DNA from: Aurantimonas endophytica | GTDB lineage: Bacteria > Pseudomonadota > Alphaproteobacteria > Rhizobiales > Rhizobiaceae | Length of the DNA stretch: 64,000 nucleotides | NCBI RefSeq assembly: GCF_014196845.1 | Contig: NZ_JACIEM010000005.1 | Coordinates: 1 to 64,000 of the forward strand | Reading direction: 5' to 3' | In this document: positions 12,146 through 20,565 of the stretch, in pieces | Layout: the number at the start of each line of letters is the position of its first letter | Numbering within the stretch: position 1 is the first letter of the stretch | Translations under genes and position numbers: made by a program | The notes under the pieces: model-generated | What the model saw: only the letters and a program-made list of their open reading frames with translations | What the model was told of the DNA's origin: nothing | Databases searched by the model: none

Positions 12146-12164
12146 ATTCCCGCCGCGGCGGGAT
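12146..12164 (+). promoter_or_regulatory. Possible riboswitch expression-platform hairpin
   Basis: ATCCCGCC-like arms (TTCCCGCC and GGCGGGAT) form a perfect inverted repeat directly upstream of the GAGAGG ribosome-binding site of the next gene. There is no U tract, so control of translation rather than termination is more likely. Confidence 0.45.
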
Positions 12165-12176
12165 GAGAGGATCGTC

Positions 12177-13475
12177 ATGACTTCCATCGCCGTCATCGGC
12201 GCCGGCATCACCGGTATCACCACCGCCTACCAGCTTCTCCTGCGCGGCTTCGACGTCACGGTCTTCGACCGCAATGCCTATGCCGCCATGGAAACCTCCT
12301 TCGCCAATGGCGGCCAGCTTTCGGCCTCGAACGCCGAAGTTTGGAACCAGCCGAGCACCTTCCTGAAGGGGCTTAAATGGATGCTGCGCAAGGATGCGCC
12401 GCTGCTCGTCCATCCGGCGCCCTCCTGGCACAAGATCAGCTGGATGCTCGAATTCGTGCTGGCCGCGCGCAGCTACGAGGCGAACACGATCGCCACGACG
12501 CGGCTCGCCATCGAGGCGCGGCGGCATCTGCTGGAGATGGCCGATCGCGAGGGATTCGACTTCGATCTCGAGAAGCGCGGCATCCTGCACGTCTACGAGA
12601 CGCAGGCCGAATTCGAGCATGCGGCCAGGGTCAACCGGCTGCTGGAAAAGGGCGGGCTCGACCGCCGGTCGGTGACGCCGACGGAGATCGCCGCCATCGA
12701 GCCGGCCATCCGCGGCAAGTTCATCGGCGGGTTCTTCACCGAATCCGACTTCACCGGCGACATCCACAAATTCACCCGGCGCCTTGCCGAAGCCTGCAGC
12801 CGTAAGGGTGCGAGCCTGCAGTTCAACGCCGACGTGCGCTCGGTGGCGACGCGCGCCAGCGGCGGCGTCGACGTCGCGTGGCGGGACGGGGCGGTGCCGG
12901 CCAAGGAGCCGCGCCGCGATCATTTCGATGGCATCGTCGTCTGTGCAGGCGTCGGCAGCCGCCGCTTTGCCGCCCAGCTCGGCGATCGGGTGAACATCTA
13001 CCCGGTGAAGGGCTACTCCGTGACGGTCGAACTCGCCGACGCGGCGAGCCGCGAGGCCGCGCCCTGGGTCAGCCTGCTCGACGAACACGCCAAGATCGTC
13101 ACCAGCCGCCTTGGCGCCAACCGGCTGCGCATCGCCGGCACGGCGGAGTTCGCCGGCGAGGATCGCGACATCAGGGCTTCGCGCATCCGCCCGCTGGTCG
13201 AGTGGAGCCGCAGCCGCTTCCCGGGCGTCTCGACCGATTCCGTCGTGCCCTGGGCGGGTCTCCGGCCGATGATGCCCGACATGCTGCCGCGGGTTGCACC
13301 CGGCAAGCGGCCGGGCGTCTTCTATAACACCGGCCACGGCCATCTCGGCTGGACGCTTGCCGCGGCGACGGCGGACATGATCGCCGACGAGGTCGCCGGC
13401 AGCTTTGCCGGCACGCGCGTCACCGGCCACGCGCCGGCGCACGCTTCCGCCGCGCTCGCTTCCAACGCCGCCTGA
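12177..13475 (+). CDS. FAD-dependent amino-acid dehydrogenase, DadA family, glycine-controlled
   Basis: This 432-residue flavoenzyme of the D-amino-acid dehydrogenase/glycine oxidase group oxidatively deaminates an amino acid and passes electrons to the respiratory chain or oxygen. The N-terminal FAD-binding loop is IAVIGAGITGITTAYQL, followed by the DadA hallmark ETSFANGGQLSASNAEVW. The C-terminal GLRPMMPDMLPRV and YNTGHGHLGWTLA match DadA. GAGAGG precedes the start. The upstream tandem glycine riboswitch suggests that glycine itself, or a glycine-derived or D-amino acid, is the physiological substrate. No alanine racemase gene is adjacent. A strong hairpin terminator follows. The family is sure; the substrate is inference. 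Confidence 0.88.
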   Translation: MTSIAVIGAGITGITTAYQLLLRGFDVTVFDRNAYAAMETSFANGGQLSASNAEVWNQPSTFLKGLKWMLRKDAPLLVHPAPSWHKISWMLEFVLAARSYEANTIATTRLAIEARRHLLEMADREGFDFDLEKRGILHVYETQAEFEHAARVNRLLEKGGLDRRSVTPTEIAAIEPAIRGKFIGGFFTESDFTGDIHKFTRRLAEACSRKGASLQFNADVRSVATRASGGVDVAWRDGAVPAKEPRRDHFDGIVVCAGVGSRRFAAQLGDRVNIYPVKGYSVTVELADAASREAAPWVSLLDEHAKIVTSRLGANRLRIAGTAEFAGEDRDIRASRIRPLVEWSRSRFPGVSTDSVVPWAGLRPMMPDMLPRVAPGKRPGVFYNTGHGHLGWTLAAATADMIADEVAGSFAGTRVTGHAPAHASAALASNAA

Positions 13476-13478
13476 TCT

Positions 13479-13513
13479 CCTGCACGCCGCCCCGAGGCGG
13501 GGCGGCGTGCAGG
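13479..13513 (+). terminator. Terminator-like hairpin after the DadA-like gene
   Basis: CCTGCACGCCGCCCC pairs perfectly with GGGGCGGCGTGCAGG (15 bp, GAGGC loop), four bases after the stop. A very stable stem followed by AAACTTCT. Confidence 0.8.
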
Positions 13514-13579
13514 AAACTTCTCCCCGTCCGCATGACCGCTGCGACACTGGACCCGTCACGGTTTGGACGGGAGCGGAGC

Positions 13580-14401
13580 ATGGCGGTGGACAGGATGGTT
13601 GTCGCGGCAGCGCGCAGAGCAGGAGAGGCGGCCGGCGTCGATCCGGCGGTGCTCTTGGCGGTGGCGCTGGTCGAGACGCGCGGCGTCGCGCTGGCGGTGT
13701 TCGACGGCCGGGCGGAGCCGCTGATCCGTTTCGAGGGTCACTATTTCGACCGGCTGCTTGCCGGGCCGGCGCGCCAGCGCGCACGGGCCGAGGGCCTCGC
13801 GCATCCCCGTGCCGGGGCGGTGGCCAACCCAGGCGCCCAGTCGGCGCGCTGGCGGTTGTTCGAGCGGGCAGCGGTAATCGATGCGGCGGCGGCGATCGCC
13901 TCGACGTCGTGGGGACTCTGCCAGGTCATGGGCGCGCACTGGCAGGCGCTCGGCTATGGCCGCGCGGAGGAATTCCGGCACACGGCCCGCCTATCGGCCG
14001 ACGGTCAGTTCGCGATCGGCGCGCGTTTCCTGAAGCTGGGTCATCTCCACCGGCGGCTGGCGGATGGCGACCATGCCGGTTTCGCGCGGCGCTATAACGG
14101 CCCCGCCTACAAGCGCAACCGCTATGACGAGAAGATCGCCGCCGCCTGGCGCGAGGCGGGCCGGTTGCTTGCCGCGCCTGCGGAGGAGCCGACGCTGGCC
14201 CGCGGTGCGCGCGGCGAAGCCGTCAAGCTGCTGCAGGCCGGCCTGCGACAGCACGGCCACGCCATCAGCGTCGACGGCGTGTTCGGAGCGCTCACGGAAG
14301 CGGCGCTCCGGGCCTTCCAGCATTCGGTTTCGCTGGCCGGAACCGGCATCGCCGATGCTGCGACCCTGGAGAAATTGGCCCGGCCGCCGTTCGCCCGCTG
14401 A
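13580..14401 (+). CDS. N-acetylmuramidase-like peptidoglycan hydrolase (DUF3380 + PG-binding)
   Basis: A 273-residue endolysin-like protein. The N-terminal two-thirds (about 1-185) is the muramidase domain, with the probable catalytic Glu in LAVALVETRGVA, and conserved IRFEGHYF and STSWGLCQVMG. The C-terminus (about 200-268) is a PG_binding_1 repeat (LARGARGEAVKLLQAGL, DGVFGALTEAALRAFQ). No signal peptide or membrane helix is visible, so it would need a holin-like route or another export path, as phage lysins do. No phage genes are near. The start at 13580 has GAGCGGAGC before it; an upstream in-frame ATG at 13532 lacks a ribosome site. Natural substrate and timing are unknown. Confidence 0.8.
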   Translation: MAVDRMVVAAARRAGEAAGVDPAVLLAVALVETRGVALAVFDGRAEPLIRFEGHYFDRLLAGPARQRARAEGLAHPRAGAVANPGAQSARWRLFERAAVIDAAAAIASTSWGLCQVMGAHWQALGYGRAEEFRHTARLSADGQFAIGARFLKLGHLHRRLADGDHAGFARRYNGPAYKRNRYDEKIAAAWREAGRLLAAPAEEPTLARGARGEAVKLLQAGLRQHGHAISVDGVFGALTEAALRAFQHSVSLAGTGIADAATLEKLARPPFAR

Positions 14402-14447
14402 ACAATTTCTGGCTGCGGCAGGCCCTCCGCCTGTGTTAGGTCGGGTC

Positions 14448-15173
14448 ATGTCGCAGCCGCCTCTCATCGATTCCCGCCGCCACGCCGTCTTCCTCGATTT
14501 CGACGGCACGCTCGTCGACCTCGTCGACGATCCGGCTGCGGTGGCGATCGCGCCCGAGGCGCTGGCGCGGCTCGAGGCGCTGCGCGCAGAGCTCTCCGGG
14601 GCATTGGCAATCGTCAGCGGCCGGCGGATCGCCGATCTCGATCGCTTCCTGTCGCCACTGCGTTTTGCCGCGGCGGGCGTGCACGGGCTGGAGCGCCGGC
14701 TTCGCCCGGACGGAGCGGTCGAACGGCTGGCCGGGCCGGAAACGCTCGAGGCCATCCGCGACGCTCTCGCCCCGACGCTGCTTGCGGAAAGCCGGCTGAC
14801 GCTCGAAGACAAGGGCACGGCGCTGGTCCTGCACTACCGGACCGCGCCGGATCTCAAGGATCAGGCGGAGCAGGCGATGGCCATGGCGACGCGAGGGCGC
14901 GACGACCTGGTCGTCATGCTCGGCGACAACATCGTCGAGGTGCATCCGGCCGGCATGGACAAGGGCGTCGCCGTCGCCGACATGCTTCGGCAGCCGCCTT
15001 TCGCCGGGCGCGTTCCCGTGTATGTCGGAGACGACACGACCGACGAGTTCGCCCTCCGGCATGTGCGGGACAATGGCGGGGTCGCGATCAAGGTCGGGAC
15101 GAAGGAGAGTGTCGCGGACCATCGCCTCGCCGATGTCGGCGCAGTGCATCACTGGCTGGGCGCCGCGACGTGA
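14448..15173 (+). CDS. otsB: Trehalose-6-phosphate phosphatase OtsB
   Basis: It dephosphorylates trehalose-6-phosphate to trehalose, the second step of OtsAB synthesis. The 241 residues contain HAD motif I (FLDFDGTLVDL, nucleophile and acid Asp), ALAIVSGRRIADLDRFL, AAAGVHGLERR, the substrate-facing EVHPAGMDKG, and motif IV YVGDDTTDEFA. The start at 14448 is the first Met with a domain-consistent N-terminus; the frame stays open upstream into the muramidase gene without meaning. otsA follows 72 bases later in the same direction, so the pair forms an osmotic- and desiccation-protection unit. Confidence 0.93.
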   Translation: MSQPPLIDSRRHAVFLDFDGTLVDLVDDPAAVAIAPEALARLEALRAELSGALAIVSGRRIADLDRFLSPLRFAAAGVHGLERRLRPDGAVERLAGPETLEAIRDALAPTLLAESRLTLEDKGTALVLHYRTAPDLKDQAEQAMAMATRGRDDLVVMLGDNIVEVHPAGMDKGVAVADMLRQPPFAGRVPVYVGDDTTDEFALRHVRDNGGVAIKVGTKESVADHRLADVGAVHHWLGAAT

Positions 15174-15245
15174 GCGACGGCTGTTGCCGGATGGGACAAG
15201 GCGGATCCGGCGAGTGCCGGGCCGAGGGAGGCGGGAAGGGAACGA

Positions 15246-16658
15246 ATGGCTGACCGACAGCGACGACTGGTGGTGGTCTCCAACCGTGTGGGACCGCTCA
15301 ACGACGAGGGCAAGGCCGGCGGTCTCGCCGTGGGCCTCTCCGACGCGCTGAAGCGCCGGGGCGGCCTTTGGTTCGGCTGGAGCGGGGACATCTCCGAGGA
15401 AGGCACGTTCAGCGCCGAGCACACCGAGGTTCAGGACGACGTGGCGATGACCACGATCGACATGAACCAGGAGGACATCGACGGATTCTATTACGGCTAC
15501 GCCAACCGCTCGCTCTGGCCGCTGCTGCATTACCGGCTGGACCTGGCGCATTTCGACCGGCAGTCGGACCGGGTCTATCGCTCGGTCAACCAGCGCTTCG
15601 CCGCGCGCCTCGCGCCGCTGCTTGCCGAGGACGACCTCGTCTGGGTCCACGACTACCATTTCTTCTATCTCGGCTCGGAGCTGCGGCAGTGCGGCTTCAA
15701 GGGCCGGCTCGGCTTCTTCCTGCACATCCCGTTCTGCCCGCCCGAGATCTTCACCGCGCTGCCGGCCAGCCACGACATCGTGCGCGCCATGCTCGCCTAT
15801 GACGTGGTGGGCTTCCAGACGGAGACCGACCGGCGCAATTTCGTGGCCTTCTGCATCCGCGAGCTGGGCGGCGAGAAGCTGGACGGGCGCCGGGTCCGGG
15901 TCGGCGACCGGACCGTGATGGCCCAGACGTTTCCGATCGGGATCGATGCCCACGGCTATTCGCGCTTCGCCACATCGCCGGAAGCCGGCGAACACGAGGA
16001 GATGCTGCGCGATCTCGCCGGCGATCGGCTGCAGATCGTCGGCGTCGACCGCATGGATTATTCCAAGGGCCTGGTGGAGCGGTTCCGCGGCTTCGAACGA
16101 CTGCTCGAGGACTATCCGGAGAATCGCGGCAAGGTGCAGTTCCTGCAGGTGGCGCCGCTGTCGCGCTCCGAACTCGGCGCCTATGTCGATCTGCGGCGGG
16201 AGCTGGAAGAACTCGCCGGGCATATCAACGGGCGTTTCGCGACGCTCGACTGGACGCCGATCCAGATCATGACGCGCGGCTTCACCCGCCGCGCGCTGGC
16301 CGGCATCTATCGGGCTGCGCGGGTCTGCCTGGTGACGCCGCTCCGCGACGGGATGAACCTTGTCGCCAAGGAGTTCGTCGCCGCGCAGGATGCCAGCGAT
16401 CCCGGGGTACTCGTACTGTCGCGCTTCGCTGGCGCGCGGGCCGAGCTGTCCGATGCGCTGATCGTCAATCCCTATTCGACCGACGACATAGCCCGCGCCC
16501 TGCAACGGGCGCTGACGATGTCCTTCGACGAGCGCAGCCATCGCTGGGAGCGGATGCGCGAGGCGGTGTTCGCCGGCACGGCGGCGCACTGGTGCGACGA
16601 ATTCCTGGCGTCGCTGGAAAGCTTCGACCCGGTCACGCCGGAGACGGACGCAGCCTGA
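15246..16658 (+). CDS. otsA: Trehalose-6-phosphate synthase OtsA
   Basis: This GT20 glycosyltransferase (470 residues) joins glucose from UDP-glucose to glucose-6-phosphate. Recognisable parts are the N-terminal [19 protein letters not shown], the [16 protein letters not shown] and [10 protein letters not shown] motifs, [16 protein letters not shown], and the nucleotide-binding [16 protein letters not shown]. Length is normal for OtsA. GGGAAGGGAACGA precedes the start. It follows otsB in an operon with the less common B-A order. Its last 26 bases overlap the convergent MFS gene. Confidence 0.94.
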   Translation: MADRQRRLVVVSNRVGPLNDEGKAGGLAVGLSDALKRRGGLWFGWSGDISEEGTFSAEHTEVQDDVAMTTIDMNQEDIDGFYYGYANRSLWPLLHYRLDLAHFDRQSDRVYRSVNQRFAARLAPLLAEDDLVWVHDYHFFYLGSELRQCGFKGRLGFFLHIPFCPPEIFTALPASHDIVRAMLAYDVVGFQTETDRRNFVAFCIRELGGEKLDGRRVRVGDRTVMAQTFPIGIDAHGYSRFATSPEAGEHEEMLRDLAGDRLQIVGVDRMDYSKGLVERFRGFERLLEDYPENRGKVQFLQVAPLSRSELGAYVDLRRELEELAGHINGRFATLDWTPIQIMTRGFTRRALAGIYRAARVCLVTPLRDGMNLVAKEFVAAQDASDPGVLVLSRFAGARAELSDALIVNPYSTDDIARALQRALTMSFDERSHRWERMREAVFAGTAAHWCDEFLASLESFDPVTPETDAA

Positions 16659-17784
16659 CGGCCACGAGCAGCGCGACGAGACCGAGGCCCAGCACCGAAG
16701 CGGAAGCGGCGAGCGCGACATTGTAGTCGGCATCACCGGCAACGAGGAAGCCGGCCACCAGCGGCCCGAGCATCTGGCCGAGGCCGAAGCCGGCGGTGAG
16801 CACGGCAAAGCCGCGGCCGCCGAGGCCGTGGCGGCCGAGCGGCATGGTCAGCACCGTGATCGCCATGAAGGTACCGCCGAACAGCAGCGCGGCGAGCAAA
16901 GCGGCGGGAGCGGAGCCGCTCAGCACCGGCAGCATGACGCCGAGGATCTGCGCCACGTAGGCGCAGGCGAGGGCCGCCGCGAAGCCGATGCGCTCGGCGA
17001 TCCTCGACCAGACCAGGCAACTCGGCAGTCCCGCGAGGCCGGCCATGATCCACACCCAGTCGCCCATGTCCTCGAGGCCCGGCCGGCTCTTGACGATCGC
17101 CACGATGAAGGTGGCGAAGACCGAGTAGCCGAGGCCCTCGCAGGTGTAGTTGACGAGCAGCGGCCAGAACGGCAGCGGTCGCGGCACGCGCCGGCGCGGA
17201 TCGGGCGCGCGGCTCAGCGCCGGCAACTGGCGGTCCCGCACTTCGGCGATGATCACCGGCACCAGCGGCAGGCAGGCGAGGCCGGCAGCGATCCAGAGAC
17301 CCGATGCGTCGAGGGCAGGCGAGGCGGTGTGGACCAGCAGGCCCGACACCGCGATCCCGGTCCCGACGCCGCCGAACACCCAGCCGAGCCTGGCTTCGGC
17401 ACCGATGCGGGCCAGCGCCTCGGCAATCATGCCGGCGGCGGCGATCATCGCGAAGGCGCTCGCAAGGCCGGAGATGCCGCGCAGAACCAGCCAGGCGGGC
17501 AGATCGTCGGTGAGGCCCATGCCGATCGTCGTCGTGACGCTGGCGACGAGGCCGAGCTGCAGCGCCCGGCGGCGGGCCGGCCCGGCGGGCACGAAGGAGG
17601 CGAGGATGGAGCCCGCAAGGTAGCCGGCGAAGTTGGCCGCAGCGATGATCCCGGCGATGTCCGGCCCGAACCCGTAGTCGCGCTGCATCAGCGGCAGAAG
17701 CGGCGTGTAGAGAAACCGCCCCACCCCCATCACGACCGCGAGGGTGAGGAAGCCGCCGAGGAGCAGACGGTTGGCAGGGTTCAT
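16633..17784 (-). CDS. MFS transporter, YbfB/YjiJ type
   Basis: A 383-residue major-facilitator protein with about twelve hydrophobic helices in two halves. The N-terminal LLGGFLTLAVVMGVGRFLYTPLLPLM, with its conserved GxGRFxYTPLLP, is characteristic of YbfB/YjiJ-type transporters, for which the substrate is generally unknown. The central loop (residues about 190-210, RAPDPRRRVPRPLP) is basic and cytoplasmic. It stands alone, convergent with otsA (26-base overlap of the 3' ends) and divergent from the PPK2 gene. Drug or sugar efflux are both possible; nothing nearby decides. Confidence 0.82.
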   Translation of the reverse strand: MNPANRLLLGGFLTLAVVMGVGRFLYTPLLPLMQRDYGFGPDIAGIIAAANFAGYLAGSILASFVPAGPARRRALQLGLVASVTTTIGMGLTDDLPAWLVLRGISGLASAFAMIAAAGMIAEALARIGAEARLGWVFGGVGTGIAVSGLLVHTASPALDASGLWIAAGLACLPLVPVIIAEVRDRQLPALSRAPDPRRRVPRPLPFWPLLVNYTCEGLGYSVFATFIVAIVKSRPGLEDMGDWVWIMAGLAGLPSCLVWSRIAERIGFAAALACAYVAQILGVMLPVLSGSAPAALLAALLFGGTFMAITVLTMPLGRHGLGGRGFAVLTAGFGLGQMLGPLVAGFLVAGDADYNVALAASASVLGLGLVALLVAVRLRPSPA

Positions 17785-17959
17785 CGGGCGGGATCCGGTA
17801 GGGCGGCGGCCCGGAGCAGGACAGTGTCGGGTCGGCAGGAACGAGACGGCGCGCCGACGATATAGCCCGTACTGCGCGGCCGTCCAAACGTGTCGGGCCG
17901 CGGGATCGCTCGCGTGCCCGCCAGCGCTATGTAGCGGCCTCGAGCAGAAGGATGATGGA

Positions 17960-18760
17960 ATGTCCGAGAAGAAGACGGCCGTGCGCCTCGCCGATCTCGA
18001 TCTGACGACGCGGCTCGACGAGCAGGATTACGAGGCGCGGCTAGGCGATGCGCAGACCTGCTTCCAGCAGATCCAGCAGGCCTATCTCAAGACGGGCGAC
18101 GAAGCGGTCGTCGTGTTCGAGGGGTGGGACGCCGCCGGGAAGGGCGGCGCCATCCGCCGCATGGCGAGCGTCATGGACCCGCGCGGCTTCCGCGTCTGGC
18201 CGATCGGCGCGCCGAAGGGACGCGACGCCGAGCGCCACTACATGGCGCGGTTCTGGGACCGGCTGCCCGCCAAGGGCGAGATCGGCGTGTTCGACCGGTC
18301 CTGGTACGGCCGCGTCCTGGTCGAGCGGGTCGAGGGTTTCGCCGCCGAGCCGGAATGGGAGCGGGCCTATGAGGAGATCAACGCCTTCGAGAAGCAGCTG
18401 GTCGATGCCGGAACCCGGATCGCCAAGGTGTTTCTCTATATCGACCGGGCGGAGCAGCTGAAGCGCTTCGAGAAGCGGCTGCACGATCCGCTGAAGCGCT
18501 GGAAGCTCTCCTTCGAGGATTTCCGCAATCGCGACAAATGGGACGATTACGAGCGCGCCGCCGACGAGATGCTGGCGCGCACGGATACCGCGTGGGCGCC
18601 CTGGCACGTCATTCCGGCGAACCACAAGAAATACGCCCGGGTGGCGGCGCTGGAAGGGGTGGCGTCACGGCTGGCGGCCGGGGTGGACCTGTCGCCGCCG
18701 CCGCTCGACCCCGAGCTCGAGGCGCGCTTCCGCAAGGAGGTCAAGGAGGCGAAGGGCTGA
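17960..18760 (+). CDS. ppk2: Polyphosphate kinase 2 family protein
   Basis: This 266-residue PPK2 enzyme moves phosphate between polyphosphate and nucleotides. It has Walker A GWDAAGKGGAIRR near residue 54, DPRGFRVWPIGAPKG, Walker B FDRSWYGRVLVERV, and the lid segment NRDKWDDYERAADEML. Its size fits the single-domain PPK2 classes. Which nucleotide (AMP, ADP or GDP) is used cannot be settled here. AAGGATGATGGA precedes the start at 17960. It stands alone, with a hairpin 45 bases after the stop. With ugp and the PHP cassette it adds to the phosphate-handling genes in the window, though no Pho box was found before it. Confidence 0.9.
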   Translation: MSEKKTAVRLADLDLTTRLDEQDYEARLGDAQTCFQQIQQAYLKTGDEAVVVFEGWDAAGKGGAIRRMASVMDPRGFRVWPIGAPKGRDAERHYMARFWDRLPAKGEIGVFDRSWYGRVLVERVEGFAAEPEWERAYEEINAFEKQLVDAGTRIAKVFLYIDRAEQLKRFEKRLHDPLKRWKLSFEDFRNRDKWDDYERAADEMLARTDTAWAPWHVIPANHKKYARVAALEGVASRLAAGVDLSPPPLDPELEARFRKEVKEAKG

Positions 18761-18804
18761 CGAGGTGAGCCCCACGCTTTAGCTGGCGGGAATGGAACGT
18801 AAGC

Positions 18805-18826
18805 GGGCCGGTCTTTCGACCGGCCC
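18805..18826. terminator. Hairpin between ppk2 and the RcnB-like gene
   Basis: GGGCCGGTC and GACCGGCCC form a perfect 9-bp stem with a TTTC loop in the convergent gap, so it could end both transcripts. There is no U tract on either side. Confidence 0.55.
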
Positions 18827-18855
18827 CTATGAAATCCGCGAAAAATACGCCGCGA

Positions 18856-19218
18856 TCAGCGCGACGCGGCAACGATGCTGGCGATCAGGCCGGAGGCCGC
18901 GGCGACCAGCAGATAGTCGTTGTCGACGCGTACCCAGCGCTGGCCGTTGGCCGGGCGGCGCAGGCCGTGGCGCTGCCAGTCGTCGACGCTCCGGCCGCGA
19001 TATTGCGCCGGAACCCGGCCGCCGCGATGGCGCCAGTTGCGTTGCTGCTGGCGGGCGTCGCGGCGATCGTGGCGGACTTCCTTGCCGCGATGCACGACGG
19101 TCTTCTCCTTGACCACCGTGCGGTGGACGACCTTGCCGCCGGCGGCGCTGGCCGGCACGGCGAAGGCCGGAAGCGCGACCGCGAGGCTGAGTGCGACGGC
19201 GAGTGATTTCATGAACAT
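18856..19218 (-). CDS. RcnB-like periplasmic protein
   Basis: A small (120-residue) exported protein. A signal peptide (MKSLAVALSLAVALPAFAV, cleavage near ASA) precedes a basic, His/Arg-rich stretch (VVHRGKEVRHDRRDARQQQ). The C-terminus YRGRSVDDWQRHGLRRP...RWVRVDNDYLLVAAASGLI is the RcnB domain. RcnB proteins sit in the periplasm and, in E. coli, modulate nickel/cobalt homeostasis; many alphaproteobacterial relatives are untested. AGGAG lies nine bases before the first ATG at 19218. A GTTTCGTAAC sequence 60 bases upstream matches sites before the LTXXQ gene across the two-component locus, suggesting shared control. Confidence 0.82.
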   Translation of the reverse strand: MFMKSLAVALSLAVALPAFAVPASAAGGKVVHRTVVKEKTVVHRGKEVRHDRRDARQQQRNWRHRGGRVPAQYRGRSVDDWQRHGLRRPANGQRWVRVDNDYLLVAAASGLIASIVAASR

Positions 19219-19277
19219 GGCTTGATCTCCTGACGTCCCGGTCGGTGAACTAACCGCGCCCGACGCCCATCGATCCA

Positions 19278-19287
19278 GTTACGAAAC
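19278..19287 (-). promoter_or_regulatory. Putative response-regulator site before the RcnB-like gene
   Basis: Read on the minus strand this is GTTTCGTAAC. It differs by one base from the two GTTTCGCAAC copies upstream of the LTXXQ gene. It sits where a -35 would be expected for a weak TTAGTT -10 (19253-19248), which suggests activator-dependent transcription. Confidence 0.5.
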
Positions 19288-19308
19288 GTGTCTTTTGTTG
19301 CTGGCCCG

Positions 19309-20565
19309 TCAGGCGGCCAGCGGCAAGCGAACGGTCTGCTCGAGCCCGCCGCCCGGCCGGTTGACGATGCTGATCGAGCCGCCGGCCCCGTCGATGATTT
19401 CCTTGGCGATGGCGAGGCCGAGCCCGGCACCCGGCTTGAACTGGCGCCGGCCGGGGTCGACCCGGAAGAACGGCTCGAAGGCGCGCCCGATCACCGCCTC
19501 GGGAATGCCCGGCCCGTCGTCGGCGATGACGATCACCGCTTCATCGTGGCTGCCGCGCCGCAGGCTGACCTGGGCACCGCCGCCATGCAGGGCGGCATTG
19601 TCGATCAGGTTGCGCAGCGCCCGCTTCAGCGCGAAGGGACGGGCGGCCGCGGAAAGCGGCTCCATGCCGGGGTCGACCTCCTCCACGACGCGCCCGATCT
19701 CGCGGAGCTCGGCGGCGATCTCGCACACCAAAGGCCCGAGGGCGATGGCCTCGCCGGGTGAGGGGTCGACCTCCTCGCGCACGAGGCGGATGGCGCTGTC
19801 GGCGATGCGGTCGAGCTCGGAGAGGTCCTTCAGCCAGACTTCGCGATCCTCGTCGGGCAGGAATTCCGCCCGCAGCCGCATGCGCGTCATCGGCGTGCGC
19901 AAATCATGGCCGGCGGCGGCGACGAGGCGCATGCGGCTCTCGATCGCGTCGCGCACCCGACTGGTGAGCCGGTTCAGCGCCGCCGCTGTCGCGCGGACCT
20001 CCGCGGGGCCGTCCTCCGGCACGTGCGCCGGCAGGCCGTCGGCGCCGACCGTCGAGACCGCCTCGTCGAGCAGGCGCAGCGGCCGCGTCACCTTGGTGGC
20101 GGCAAACAGCGAGACCGCTGCGGCGCCAGCGACGACAAGGGCCATATAGAAGACGAAGACCGGCCAGTTGCGCGGCGGGAAGCCGGGATAGGGCAGATAG
20201 GCCCATTCGCCCGGTGCGAATTCGAAGGCGAGCTGGCGGGTGCGGGCCTGCGGATCGCCGACGATGCTCACCGGGATGTCGAGACCGATCTCCGCCAGGG
20301 ACCGCTGGATGCCGCGTGCCTCCCGGACCATGAAGCCCGGCTCGCGCACCGGCTCCCCCGCGGTGACGATGCCGTGCCGTTCGGCGGCGGCGGGATCGTC
20401 GGCGAGCACCGAGGCGAGGATCCGCACCTCCTCAGCGAAGGTCTGGCGGAAGCTTTCGCGGTCGGGCCGCTCCAAGACCTGCACCGAGACGCCGGCGGCG
20501 ACCGCGACGACGGCGACGATCGCCAGGACGAGGAGGATGGCGAGCCGCGCCCTGAGCGAACTCAT
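19309..20565 (-). CDS. Sensor histidine kinase
   Basis: An inner-membrane sensor kinase of 418 residues. Helix 1 is near residues 8-30 (LAILLVLAIVAVVAVAAGVSV) and helix 2 near 170-190 (VFVFYMALVVAGAAAVSLF), enclosing a periplasmic sensor of about 140 residues. Then come a HAMP linker, the H-box AAAGHDLRTPMTRM with the phosphorylated His, an N-box ALRNLIDNAALHGGG, and G-boxes ADDGPGIP and GAGLGLAIAKEI. Its ATG overlaps the stop of the response regulator (ATGA), so the two are co-translated. The neighbours and shared sites point to an envelope or metal stress response; the signal itself is unknown. Confidence 0.93.
   Translation of the reverse strand: MSSLRARLAILLVLAIVAVVAVAAGVSVQVLERPDRESFRQTFAEEVRILASVLADDPAAAERHGIVTAGEPVREPGFMVREARGIQRSLAEIGLDIPVSIVGDPQARTRQLAFEFAPGEWAYLPYPGFPPRNWPVFVFYMALVVAGAAAVSLFAATKVTRPLRLLDEAVSTVGADGLPAHVPEDGPAEVRATAAALNRLTSRVRDAIESRMRLVAAAGHDLRTPMTRMRLRAEFLPDEDREVWLKDLSELDRIADSAIRLVREEVDPSPGEAIALGPLVCEIAAELREIGRVVEEVDPGMEPLSAAARPFALKRALRNLIDNAALHGGGAQVSLRRGSHDEAVIVIADDGPGIPEAVIGRAFEPFFRVDPGRRQFKPGAGLGLAIAKEIIDGAGGSISIVNRPGGGLEQTVRLPLAA

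Noticed and set aside
10491-13784. 1097-codon open frame on the minus strand
   Set aside because: It runs antisense through ugpC, the riboswitch and the dadA-like gene, with Arg/Gly/Ala/His-rich low-complexity protein. This is a high-GC shadow frame.
14436-16808. 790-codon open frame on the minus strand
   Set aside because: It is antisense to otsB and otsA, whose products are unmistakable; the composition is that of a shadow.
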